NCBI GenBank assembly: GCA_016935665.1
Contig: JAFGQN010000052.1
Coordinates: 1 to 52,115, forward strand
Length of the DNA stretch: 52,115 bases
Direction of reading: 5' to 3'
DNA from: Deltaproteobacteria bacterium
GTDB lineage: Bacteria; Myxococcota_A; Polyangia; JAAYKL01
Below the pieces are notes generated by a model. The model saw only the letters and a list, made by a program, of their open reading frames with translations, had not been told where the DNA came from and did no database searches. The first letter of the stretch is position 1; each line of letters starts with the position of its first letter. A program made the position numbers and the translations under genes. This document shows positions 1-7,981 of this stretch, piece by piece.

Positions 1-10
1 TGCAATCCAT
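1..10 (-). CDS. Start codon of next element gene (cut by window edge)
   Basis: On the minus strand a GAGGAGG Shine-Dalgarno (17-23) lies six A residues before an ATG at 10-8, giving Met-Asp-Cys before the window ends. It follows the stop of the winged-helix gene (61) by about 50 bases, so the element's genes seem to continue leftward in one operon. The bases 1-8 and 24-31 form an inverted repeat (TGCAATCC / GGATTGCA) that brackets this ribosome binding site and could hide it. No product can be named. Confidence 0.55.
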
Positions 11-60
11 TTTTTTCCTCCTCGGATTGCAATACAAAATTTTTCTGTATCTTCAAAAAA

Positions 61-792
61 TCAGGCGCTTAAGTGATCGGCATTGGGCTTTATCCATACT
101 TTTAAATAATACCTGATGGCCCCGTCGATTACATCCATCGGTATGTCATTAACGACTCGCAAAGAGTCATTGTAGGACGATTTTGTCCACTTTGGAGGAG
201 GTGGAGTTGTATTGTAAATTTTGATGGCTGCTGCGTCGAATAGACGCTGCACAGAATCTAAATATTCTTCTGACTGTTCTTTTGAAGCCCTTCTTCTTGT
301 GTCTCGTTTTTGATAGTGGCCGCTGTTTCGTTTTTGATAATGGCCGTTGTTCGTTTTTGATGATACCCTCTCATCATATTTGTCACCACGCGCTTCAGAG
401 TTGGCGAAGGCTTGTTCGTTTTGCTCAAACCAAAAGGCATTGACTGTACGAACTCGACCTCCACTGACGGAACGAATACCATTGGGATATTTATCGCCTG
501 GCTGAACCTCCGTTTGGGAATAAAAACCCATGTCCCGCAATTTCCGCAGTGCACGATGAGCAGTCTGTGTTGAGGTAGCATTGTTTTTTGCAATTGTGGA
601 TGTTGATTCGAAACAGGGTCTGGCAAAGTCCGGTCCGCAACGCATCAGGAGGTAAATCGCGATATTTTTAATGGTTGCCCCCATTGTCTTTTGTGGCGTA
701 TTAAGAATCAAACGGATTCGTGAAAACTGATCATCGGATTTTGTATCGACAAATATGACGTTTCCAGCATTTTCTACGGGTTCAACAGACAT
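61..792 (-). CDS. Winged-helix replication-type protein of mobile element
   Basis: Predicted 243-residue cytoplasmic DNA-binding protein. The N-terminal half (about residues 30-115) looks like the helix-turn-helix domain of plasmid and phage replication initiators (HTH_36-like): a helical part ending in IYLLMRCG, then a recognition region with STIAKNNATS and AHRALRKLRDMG. The middle is basic and carries the tandem peptide GHYQKRNS-GHYQKR, encoded by 23-24 base DNA repeats. The tail around TTPPPPKWTK is of unknown role. The start at 792 is chosen over an upstream ATG at 831 because AAGGAGAG sits seven to eight bases before it. It begins six bases after the stop of the HTH gene upstream, so the two are co-transcribed. 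The link to replication is inferred from the domain and from the tRNA junction nearby. Confidence 0.65.
   Translation of the reverse strand: MSVEPVENAGNVIFVDTKSDDQFSRIRLILNTPQKTMGATIKNIAIYLLMRCGPDFARPCFESTSTIAKNNATSTQTAHRALRKLRDMGFYSQTEVQPGDKYPNGIRSVSGGRVRTVNAFWFEQNEQAFANSEARGDKYDERVSSKTNNGHYQKRNSGHYQKRDTRRRASKEQSEEYLDSVQRLFDAAAIKIYNTTPPPPKWTKSSYNDSLRVVNDIPMDVIDGAIRYYLKVWIKPNADHLSA
304..361. repeat. 23-24 bp tandem repeat inside the replication-type gene
   Basis: Two near-identical units begin with TCGTTTTTGATA at 304 and 328 and continue with TGGCCG; a third partial unit begins at 351. The unit spacings are 24 and 23 bases, so the third copy is out of register with the reading frame. The first two encode GHYQKR twice. 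This may be an iteron-like site or simple replication slippage. Confidence 0.7.
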
Positions 793-797
793 TTTAG

Positions 798-1046
798 TTA
801 CTCTCCTTTCTGTGACAAACGGGACGGACACGTGGTTTCATGAAGAAATGCCATCAAGTCTTCAAACCTGTATCGAATGGTGGATTGCTTGTGGTTTCCC
901 AATTTCAAAAATTGAGGGCCGTCGCCATTTTGCCTCCACCGGGAAAGCGTTACCGTACTAACAGCAAGCAACAGAGCAGCTTTTCTTGGGGACAGCAGTG
1001 CATTGCTTTGGATGTTTTTTTCGATTATCTGTGCTGGGTTTGTCAT
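798..1046 (-). CDS. Excisionase/AlpA-like helix-turn-helix protein
   Basis: Small DNA-binding protein of 82 residues. The core LLSPRKAALLLAVSTVTLSRW followed by RQNGDGPQFLKLG and IRYRFEDLMAFL matches the MerR-like HTH_17 fold of excisionases and AlpA-type regulators, where a GxGPxxxKxG wing and an RYxxxDLxxFL helix are typical. The start at 1046 is set by GGAGGTG six bases upstream. The frame is open further upstream to 1262 but that part lacks a ribosome binding site. Its position beside a tRNA attachment fragment favours a role as recombination directionality factor; a transcriptional regulator of the element is the alternative. Confidence 0.75.
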   Translation of the reverse strand: MTNPAQIIEKNIQSNALLSPRKAALLLAVSTVTLSRWRQNGDGPQFLKLGNHKQSTIRYRFEDLMAFLHETTCPSRLSQKGE

Positions 1047-1395
1047 GACAAACACCTCCATTCCCGATAGCTCGGGTGTGTTGGTGTTGGTCAAGTTTTT
1101 GCGCTGGATGCGCGTCGGACCAACGGTTATGTTTGAGTTATTGAAAACTCTGTCCTTGAAAAGGAAATTACGAATGATATCATCTGAAGGCAACATCAAA
1201 CAGCAGTTATCATCGTAGCCAAATACCGTTTTCATGGTGGGATGACGGCGGTCCCAAACCACAAAACTTTGTCCTAAACTTTGTCCTAACTGGTGTTGAT
1301 TTTGCAGATTTTCCGGGGATTAGGGTGGACGTGTTGAAACTCAGGAAACCCATGCCATTGCTGGATTTCCCAATAAAAACGATACGTTGCCGGGG
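1047..1395. other. Element end, no gene seen
   Basis: This stretch lies between the HTH gene and the tRNA fragment. It contains a CCCGA/TCGGG hairpin (1063-1076) next to the HTH ribosome binding site and the 12-bp tandem repeat. Frames on both strands look like chance openings. It probably holds the promoter of the two minus-strand element genes and the recombination arm sites. Confidence 0.5.
1264..1287. repeat. 12-bp perfect tandem repeat near attachment site
   Basis: AAACTTTGTCCT occurs twice head to tail (1264-1275 and 1276-1287), about 105 bases from the tRNA fragment and upstream of the HTH gene. Short direct repeats at this distance are typical of arm-type integrase or excisionase binding sites, but this is inferred from position only. 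Confidence 0.6.
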
Positions 1396-1451
1396 TTGGT
1401 TAGACTGGCCTCCGGAGCCAAAGGTCGCGCGTTCGAATCGCGCACCGCTCG
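1395..1451 (+). tRNA. tRNA-Arg(CCG) 3' fragment (attachment site remnant)
   Basis: From the D-loop onward this is a good tRNA. The anticodon loop CTCCGGA (1410-1416, anticodon CCG) is closed by GGC/GCC. A perfect five-pair T-arm holds loop TTCGAAT (1432-1438), followed by acceptor strand ACCGCTC and discriminator G1451. The matching 5' acceptor strand GAGCGGT is absent upstream and the D-stem is incomplete, so the molecule is only the 3' part. It is followed by its terminator. This is what remains on the distal side when an element integrates into a tRNA 3' end; the intact copy should lie to the left of the window. Confidence 0.75.
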
Positions 1452-1465
1452 CAGACAAAACATTA

Positions 1466-1502
1466 AGCCTTTCGGGTATTTAGCCCGGAGGGCTTTTTTT
1501 TT
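1466..1502 (+). terminator. Rho-independent terminator of the tRNA
   Basis: An 11-pair stem (AGCCTTTCGGG with CCCGGAGGGCT, two to three G-U pairs) with a seven-base loop is followed by nine T residues. It lies 15 bases after the tRNA discriminator base, as expected for the original tRNA transcription unit. Confidence 0.85.
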
Positions 1503-1667
1503 GGGGGATTACACAAATGCTTGCGAGTTGACTCTGTGTAAACTTTGCGATTCCACAGCGCATAATTCGATTTCGCTGAGTATGGTCGACGCTCGTCACA
1601 ATGGCGGGCATTGCGCAAGGTGTGCTTAAAAAGAGAGAAGTGGATAAATAATTAAAAGGGACATACA

Positions 1668-1850
1668 ATGCCAGCGTACGATAAATATGAAGAAATCAGA
1701 AAAATGAGCGTAGCGGACCGCGAGGAAATTTACCAATATGCCATGCAGCGTTCCAAAGAGATGCTTTCAGGTATCGACTTCGAATCTCAGTCAATGTCGC
1801 CCCCCTCCGAAATAAGCGCATCCGGTAAACACAAATTGTCGTTCCGTTAA
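1668..1850 (+). CDS. Small hypothetical protein, 60 residues
   Basis: The first 35 residues (KYEEIRKMSVADREEIYQYA and on) look like a real, charged helical segment. The tail is Ser/Pro-rich and ends in KLSFR. An AAAAGGGA sequence lies about seven bases before the ATG. No family is recognised. It sits alone between the tRNA terminator and the convergent gene ending at 1971. Length and amino-acid balance support coding, but a chance frame cannot be excluded. Confidence 0.45.
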   Translation: MPAYDKYEEIRKMSVADREEIYQYAMQRSKEMLSGIDFESQSMSPPSEISASGKHKLSFR

Positions 1851-1970
1851 TTCTTCTCAAAATATTCTGTGCGGGGGCATCGATTGCTTGCTGAGGTGAA
1901 GCTATCCATACGCTGAAAAAAACCAGTTGAAAATGGATTTGAATTAAGTGCGTCTCGATTCCGGCGCCGT

Positions 1971-4900
1971 TCACCACATGCTTTTTAAGGATTCGCCGTG
2001 GGCGTCGGTGGTGGGAGCGTTTTTGGGGTCTTCGGGCAGGGCGATGAGGGCAGTGCCGTCCATGTTTTGCAAAACGGCTTCAAGGTTGGCCTTTTGCTGG
2101 GCCTGGGCAATTTTTTCCAGCGCTTCTTTCTGACGTGCCAGCTCCACGTAGGTGCGTGTGTTTTTAACGGCTTTGTCAAAATTCAATGCGTTGTCGTGGC
2201 ACAGGCCCAGGTAATAGTATACGTCGGGGTGGCGCTCCACGTAGCCGGCGTGTTCCCGGGCCAATTCGGTAAGAATATCGATGGCATCCTCGCACTCGGT
2301 ACTGTCGGTGGGACTGGCGTTTCGAAAATGCAGATAGCCCTTCATGTGCATCATGGTCGGTCCCCCGCGACGCCACAGTTTATCGGGCAGTAATAAAAAC
2401 TGTCCCAATGCAAACTGGTATGCCTTTTTATCAAGAGACTGCTTCATGGCGGCCATGCCCTTTTCCAGCTTCGCTATTTCGGACTTACGCATGCCCGCGG
2501 CCGGGGTCACCGCTTCGAACACGGGATCATCCGCCACGGCGCGTCCCTGCAATAAAAGCAGCATGCGCGCGGCCAAATCCACCTCGGGGTTCTGTTTGTC
2601 AATGCGCAGCGCTTCTTTCACAAATGCGGCCGCCTGTTTCTTGCGGCCATTCATCAGCAGTGAAACCGCCATATGCGACAGGTTCACCGCTTTTTGCTCA
2701 CCGTCTCCAACGCCCAAAAGTCGCCCGTGCAGATGACCGAATTTCCAGCTGCTGGTATATATGGTGGCCAGGTAACCGGCGAACCGGCGAAATGAAATCA
2801 AATCCCTGGGCGCCGCAAATTCAATGTGGGCGTTGTCATCGGTGTTGATGGGCAGCTCATCCCACTTTTCCTCATCGGGACCATTGGTGTAGGCGACAAC
2901 CTCGTCACGATCCGCCAGAAGGATGCGCGCAAACACATCGGTCGCGCCAAAAATATAGGCGCGGTTCATCTCTTTTTGCACTCTGGGTTCGCTGATGATT
3001 TTGTTCACCCGCTCCAGATTGAATTGGAGTGGTTCGAACGAGCCCAGCAGCACGGTGTCTGAAGACAGATCTTCAGCGGTGAACAGCATCACGTGGGGAT
3101 ACACGCTGGCAAAGGTGCGAAAGATGGTTTTGATATTCTCCGGCGACATTTCGTACAGCTGCACCCACTGCGCAAAGATACCGTCTCTTTTCAGCGCCCG
3201 CGACGATGATCGAAACGCATCCGAAGTGAACATATTGGAAACACCGGTAATCCACGGATTGGATGGTTCGGAGATGATCACGTCATATTTTTTTGGCGAA
3301 GCCGCCAAAAAGTTTCGACCGTCGTTGGCAAAAACCGAGAGACGATCATTCACTACGAAGGTATCGGGATCATTCCAGTTGAATTCGGGGGAGTCCTGAC
3401 TGCGATACACCAAATGGTTCACATCAAATTCGGGTTGTACCGGCGCCCCCTGCACGCCGCCAAAAACCGATGACGCTTCAATCACTGCGCTTTCCAGCTC
3501 CACGCAATCCACGTGTTTAATGGGAAATTCCAGCGCCGCGCCCACGGTAACGCCGGAGCCGAATCCCACAATGGCCACGTCCAGGTCTTTGGGGCCTTTG
3601 GGATGCAGCAGCAGCGGATAGGCCGAAACCATCACCTGTGTGGGCATGTCGTCGCCATTGGAGGCATCGACCTTGCCGTTGTTTTTCAGGGCGATGTGTC
3701 TGCCCCACATTTCAATGGACACGGTGGTGGTGACGCCATCAAAGTAATACTTAATATCCGGCGCTCCCCAGCTTTCCTCATCAAGGGCATCTTCCATCAG
3801 CGAGATGCGAAAGACGCCAATGGTGAGTTTGGCGGGATCCCATCCGGGCGCCTGAAGTAAAAACAGCGCCGTCAGTGCCGCCACCGGCGCCGCCATCACC
3901 GCCCGCCGCGCGAGTTTGAATCCAGGGGTGACCAGAAGCAGCGCAAAGCCGATGGCCGCGTAAATGCCCACCGATAAAAAGTAAGAGCTCTGCATTCCGG
4001 CGCCATCGAACGACCGGGAAAAAAAGGGCACAAATACAAATGCCGACAAAAAGGACCCGCAAATGGCGCCAAGTGTATTGAGCGCGTAAACGCTGCCCAC
4101 ATCCTTGCCAACGCTGTCTAAAGATGCCGTTACCGCCTTGATGGTTAGCGGAAAGGTGGCCCCCATGCCAAACGTCACCGGCACCACTGGCAGCGATGCC
4201 ACGAGAAACATGATAAACTGCACCAGTCCCACATGCTCTTCGTAGTCATCGATATTGGCGGTGACCATTTTAGCAAAAAGATGAGGCAGGTCGTCGATAT
4301 AGAGATAGCTCACCATGGCCAAAGCTGCGATGACCAGCTCCACCAGCGCCAGAAACAGCACCGGATTGCGCATGCGTTTTGAAAACTTTGAAAACGTGGC
4401 GGAACCTGCGGCCAGACCAATGAGAAACGCGATGAGCACAATGGCAAACGAGTACACCGACGAACCGATGATCATGGCCATGGCCCGATTCCACACCACC
4501 TGAAGGTTCATGGACGCCAGTCCAGACAGAAAAAAGGCGAACACCACAAACCAGCGTGTCAGTTTTGAAATGGGCAGCATTTCCACCGCTTTTTTATGGA
4601 ACAGATCCGCCTCGTCCAGCTCCGGGTCGTCTTCGGGCGGAAGGGCATCGTCATCATTGGCGCGTTCAATGCGATTACGATATAAAAGGATCCCCGCACA
4701 CAGCACCAGATTAATGACACCGGCAGTGACGTTGGTGGCCCACAGGCCAATGGTTTTCAGCAGTATAAATGTAGCGCCGAACACGCCCAGCACTGCCCCA
4801 ATAGTGTTTAATGTGTACAACAGTCCAATGCGTTGACCCGCGCGCTTCATATGCGCTGCGTTGCGCATGAAGTGTCTGGAAAGCAGCGGCAACGTGGCCC

Positions 4901-5288
4901 CCATGCACGTGGCCGGTATAATCAGCACCAGCGCCACCGCCACAAAACGCACCACCGAAAACAACAGAAAGTTGTTCCCCAGGTGGGCAGTCATGGCCGC
5001 GTTCACATGGGGATACACGTGATGAATGATAAAGGGGATAACAAACGCGCACACGCCCACCACACCCTCGGCAATGGCGTATGCGGCCACGGGCTGTTTA
5101 ATGCGATCGGCATACTTGCCAAACAGCCAGGAGCCCAGCGCCAGTCCGCCCATGAAACAGGTGAGCACAGTGGACACCGCCAGAGTGGTGGCGCCGAACA
5201 CGTGTTCCAAATAGCGAATCCAGATGGTCTCCAGCGTCAGGCTGGAAAAACCGGATAAAATAAATGCGGTCAGTACAATTGGGTGCAC
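1971..5288 (-). CDS. MFS-like membrane protein fused to spermidine-synthase fold
   Basis: Large integral membrane protein (1105 residues) of the fused MFS/spermidine synthase type. Residues 1-480 hold about a dozen or more hydrophobic segments in two homologous halves: LSGFSSLTLETIW near residue 11 is echoed by LSGLASMNLQVVW near 254, and MGATLPL near 129 by MGATFPL near 375. Residues about 510-830 form a Rossmann methyltransferase-like domain with a VGFGSG SAM-type loop (574-579), an acidic VELES strand end, and SEPSNPW (673-679) where true aminopropyltransferases have an Asp-rich motif. The last 250 residues are helical, TPR-like. A GTG start is chosen because AAGGA lies seven bases upstream. 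It begins 18 bases after pyrE. Polyamine synthesis is not assured, because the catalytic motif is altered; a transferase acting on an exported or membrane substrate is possible. Confidence 0.8.
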   Translation of the reverse strand: MHPIVLTAFILSGFSSLTLETIWIRYLEHVFGATTLAVSTVLTCFMGGLALGSWLFGKYADRIKQPVAAYAIAEGVVGVCAFVIPFIIHHVYPHVNAAMTAHLGNNFLLFSVVRFVAVALVLIIPATCMGATLPLLSRHFMRNAAHMKRAGQRIGLLYTLNTIGAVLGVFGATFILLKTIGLWATNVTAGVINLVLCAGILLYRNRIERANDDDALPPEDDPELDEADLFHKKAVEMLPISKLTRWFVVFAFFLSGLASMNLQVVWNRAMAMIIGSSVYSFAIVLIAFLIGLAAGSATFSKFSKRMRNPVLFLALVELVIAALAMVSYLYIDDLPHLFAKMVTANIDDYEEHVGLVQFIMFLVASLPVVPVTFGMGATFPLTIKAVTASLDSVGKDVGSVYALNTLGAICGSFLSAFVFVPFFSRSFDGAGMQSSYFLSVGIYAAIGFALLLVTPGFKLARRAVMAAPVAALTALFLLQAPGWDPAKLTIGVFRISLMEDALDEESWGAPDIKYYFDGVTTTVSIEMWGRHIALKNNGKVDASNGDDMPTQVMVSAYPLLLHPKGPKDLDVAIVGFGSGVTVGAALEFPIKHVDCVELESAVIEASSVFGGVQGAPVQPEFDVNHLVYRSQDSPEFNWNDPDTFVVNDRLSVFANDGRNFLAASPKKYDVIISEPSNPWITGVSNMFTSDAFRSSSRALKRDGIFAQWVQLYEMSPENIKTIFRTFASVYPHVMLFTAEDLSSDTVLLGSFEPLQFNLERVNKIISEPRVQKEMNRAYIFGATDVFARILLADRDEVVAYTNGPDEEKWDELPINTDDNAHIEFAAPRDLISFRRFAGYLATIYTSSWKFGHLHGRLLGVGDGEQKAVNLSHMAVSLLMNGRKKQAAAFVKEALRIDKQNPEVDLAARMLLLLQGRAVADDPVFEAVTPAAGMRKSEIAKLEKGMAAMKQSLDKKAYQFALGQFLLLPDKLWRRGGPTMMHMKGYLHFRNASPTDSTECEDAIDILTELAREHAGYVERHPDVYYYLGLCHDNALNFDKAVKNTRTYVELARQKEALEKIAQAQQKANLEAVLQNMDGTALIALPEDPKNAPTTDAHGESLKSMW

Positions 5289-5306
5289 AGTGATTCCTTA
5301 AAACAG

Positions 5307-5948
5307 CTACGCTGCGCCGCCCAGGTCTTTGGACCACCCGGCCGGATCCTGCTGCCAGGCTGCGATGATTTCCTTTTGCTCTCCAGTAAGCGTGCCCAGT
5401 TCCTCCGCCACATCCATGAGCGTTTCAAATGAGGTCAAGGTATCGAACGCCATCTGTGCATCGGCGAACTGCTGCCCCGCCACGGGAAGACCGTAGGTAA
5501 AAATAGCGGCCACGCCCAACAAATCCCCTTCCGCGTCCACCACGCCGCTGGCGGCTTCAATGGAACTTTTACCGGTGGAAATCAAATCCTCGATGAGCAC
5601 CACTTTCTGCCCCGGCAGCAGGCGCCCTTCAATTCGATTCTGCTTGCCATGTCCTTTGGCCGCGCCCCGAACGTATACCATGGGCAAATCCATCAGTTCG
5701 GCCACCCACGCCGCATGGGGAATCCCCGCAGTGGCGGTACCCGCTATCACATCGGGTTGCCAGCCGTTGGCCGCGATTAAATCAACAAACGCCTGTGCCA
5801 CTGTTTTTCGGTCTTTGGGGCTCGAAATAATGAGGCGGTTGTCACAGTAAATGGGGGAAAATCGACCGGACGCCCAGGTAAACGGGGGATCAAGTCTCAA
5901 GGCAACGGCGTTTAACTCCAGCAGTATTTGGGCAATTTCTTTTTTCAT
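5307..5948 (-). CDS. pyrE: Orotate phosphoribosyltransferase PyrE
   Basis: Cytoplasmic enzyme of pyrimidine synthesis, converting orotate and PRPP to OMP. Diagnostic parts are FTWASGRFSPIYCDNR near the N-terminus, the flexible catalytic loop region VRGAAKGHGKQNRIEG and the PRPP-binding motif VVLIEDLISTGKSS. Length (213 residues) is normal. The start at 5948 (MKKE) is preferred over an ATG four codons earlier because GGAAGAG is correctly spaced from it, and family members begin the same way. It is followed 18 bases later by the membrane-transferase fusion, so the two share a transcript. Confidence 0.95.
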   Translation of the reverse strand: MKKEIAQILLELNAVALRLDPPFTWASGRFSPIYCDNRLIISSPKDRKTVAQAFVDLIAANGWQPDVIAGTATAGIPHAAWVAELMDLPMVYVRGAAKGHGKQNRIEGRLLPGQKVVLIEDLISTGKSSIEAASGVVDAEGDLLGVAAIFTYGLPVAGQQFADAQMAFDTLTSFETLMDVAEELGTLTGEQKEIIAAWQQDPAGWSKDLGGAA

Positions 5949-6023
5949 TTTCTCTTCCATTCTCTTTATGTTCTGTTTGGGCCTTTTGTTTTTTTAAAAT
6001 CCTGGATGGTTACACTTAGTCCG

Positions 6024-6899
6024 TCAGTGTTCATTTTTCGAAAGTGGATTTTCAAATCGTACAAGATTAAAAATGATATCTACCTTTTCCGGGGTGTTGT
6101 AAGTGATGCGGCGACGCACCATGCCCACCCCCGGAGCAAACCATACCGTTTCGCGACGGAATGGCTCAGTGGTGAGTTTCTGAAGCACCTTTCGTCTCTC
6201 AGTTCCTGCTAGTATTTCCATGCGACTGCCATAGGACACCAGATACGACTGAAAAACACCGGCGGGCACTACCACTTTTTCCTGTCGTTTCATTGTCGCC
6301 CGCTCCGTCTGAACACCCACGGCGTCTTCTTCCACAATTTCCCGATGTTTGTTTTGCGAGCGATATTTTATTTTTCGACGGTAGGTGTACTTCCACACCG
6401 CGTCATCCACCAGGTAAGGTTCTGGCGGCAACCAGTGCCCCTCATACTGATACGAAGTGCTGTTTACATAGTCCAGCGGCGCGGAAAACGGCAAATCGAA
6501 CAGCTGCACACCGTCTTCACTAAAATGGATGTCCCGGATGTGCAGCTGGTCCCCAAACCCCATTTCCACCCGTCCGGGGGTATCGTCGCCCGGTACTTCA
6601 ACAATTTCGAGACTCCACTGGGATGCTGGGGCCAATCCAGACGAATCGCTCACCAGATAGACCCAACGCACCCCTTTAACCAGAGGAAACAGCGGATGGG
6701 GAACTCCCCGCAGCGGTTGCAATGGCGGCTCTTCCCGATGGGGTCTGGTCGATGAATCAATGGAAATAACGCTGTCGCTGTTGTCGGTTGTACCGGACCT
6801 TTGATCATCTGCAGAATGCTCGAAGGGCTGCGGCCAAAACACCGCCACCAGCAATCCAATTGCCACAACAATCAATATCACATCCCGCAGCCAGGTCAT
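6024..6899 (-). CDS. Membrane-anchored hypothetical protein, DUF3108-like
   Basis: 291 residues. A single hydrophobic segment (about residues 5-23) anchors an otherwise soluble, beta-rich domain in the periplasm. The pattern VVVPAGVFQSYLVSYGS followed by TVWFAPGVGMVRR is typical of DUF3108 and related beta-barrel proteins, where a cofactor-free eight-strand-like fold is suspected. A Ser/Asp-rich linker follows the anchor. It is 75 bases upstream of pyrE on the same strand and 84 bases downstream of the lipoprotein gene at 6984. No clear ribosome binding site precedes the ATG, so the start is less certain. Confidence 0.65.
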   Translation of the reverse strand: MTWLRDVILIVVAIGLLVAVFWPQPFEHSADDQRSGTTDNSDSVISIDSSTRPHREEPPLQPLRGVPHPLFPLVKGVRWVYLVSDSSGLAPASQWSLEIVEVPGDDTPGRVEMGFGDQLHIRDIHFSEDGVQLFDLPFSAPLDYVNSTSYQYEGHWLPPEPYLVDDAVWKYTYRRKIKYRSQNKHREIVEEDAVGVQTERATMKRQEKVVVPAGVFQSYLVSYGSRMEILAGTERRKVLQKLTTEPFRRETVWFAPGVGMVRRRITYNTPEKVDIIFNLVRFENPLSKNEH

Positions 6900-6983
6900 G
6901 GGCTGGCAGTTTAATTGAAAACAATTGAAATGGAAACCGGCGATATGAATTTTAAGAAGATGTCTATATTGAAACGGAAACAG

Positions 6984-7901
6984 CTATTTGCAATTAAAGA
7001 ATGAACAAACCGAATCAGATGTATATCCGCCGGCGCCTTCATTCAGGTCCGGGTCATAATAGGTTACCTGTCGATCCTGATTGCCGGCCAGATAATCCGC
7101 GCACGTGTATCTGGGGCCAACCCCCGTGAAACACTCCTGAACTTCGGTGGCATTGTCAGAACAGAATGCATAACAAATGTCATTTATACAACTGCTCCAC
7201 CCACCTATTGGACCGCAGTAGGGATGAATGACCACCGTAAATTCGGGTGTTTCCACTTCCTTATCGCCCTGAGTATGACCAAGGAAACGCACCGAAGAAT
7301 ACATGGTCTCCTCTGAGACTTCATAATCAACCAACCTTGCAAACTCGGCATTGGCGCTATTGGCGATAGCGGCTTCGTCTGCAGTAAGCGTCGTTCCTCT
7401 CAGAGCCTGCTCATTGCTCACAAACGAATAAAAAATCAAATCGGCGATTCGTGCACTGGAATAATACTCACATCTGTAGCGCAAACGCAGGAAGTCGATG
7501 GTGTCCGATGTCATGAACTGAGACCACAACAAACCGGTGCTTTCAGCGTCCAGGTAGGTGTTGTAATCAAAATACTGAACGCCCCCTATTGTACCGTACC
7601 CCGGAACCACCGTGTACAACTCGTAGCCATCCACCTGAATTCCGTTGGATTCAGCGCGTAAACGGCCATAGTCTTCTCGTGACGCCACTGCATTTGTCGC
7701 CTGAAAAGATGCGTGGGGCATATTGGCGGTCATGATATTCAGGTTCACAAATGGCATTTCCTTATCCCCGATTGATGACGAACATTCCGGGGGTTCGGGA
7801 GAAACCTTCATGTGTTCGATGTAAAACGATTGCTCGTTTTCCTTACAGCCCAGTGCACACACCAGCAGAAGAAAGCTTAAAACCAATTGCATGCGTTCCA
7901 T
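6984..7901 (-). CDS. Cysteine-rich lipoprotein of unknown function
   Basis: 305-residue exported protein. A short signal peptide ends in LVCALGC, a slightly off-consensus lipobox. The mature part has no recognised domain; the C-terminal 80 residues hold eight cysteines (CGPIGGWSSC, ICYAFC, ECF, CADY, VCSFFNC), which suggests disulfide-bonded structure outside the cytoplasm. The start at 7901 has GGAGG six bases upstream; the in-frame ATG at 7967 lacks one. It lies 80 bases after pilQ on the same strand, so it may be transcribed with the pilus operon, but a role in pili is only a guess. Confidence 0.75.
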   Translation of the reverse strand: MERMQLVLSFLLLVCALGCKENEQSFYIEHMKVSPEPPECSSSIGDKEMPFVNLNIMTANMPHASFQATNAVASREDYGRLRAESNGIQVDGYELYTVVPGYGTIGGVQYFDYNTYLDAESTGLLWSQFMTSDTIDFLRLRYRCEYYSSARIADLIFYSFVSNEQALRGTTLTADEAAIANSANAEFARLVDYEVSEETMYSSVRFLGHTQGDKEVETPEFTVVIHPYCGPIGGWSSCINDICYAFCSDNATEVQECFTGVGPRYTCADYLAGNQDRQVTYYDPDLNEGAGGYTSDSVCSFFNCK

Positions 7902-7981
7902 CGGATGCCTCCCTGATTTGCCCCCGAAAGCGCGGTTGCCTTTTTCATTATAATTCATAATTGACATCTTTTCACCTTCAG

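Noticed and set aside
304-361. CRISPR-like array
   Set aside because: Units are directly adjacent with no unique spacers and lie within a coding gene.
1210-1458. Minus-strand 82-codon frame across the tRNA fragment
   Set aside because: Its start is made by the complement of the tRNA T-arm, a well-known false gene pattern; no ribosome site.
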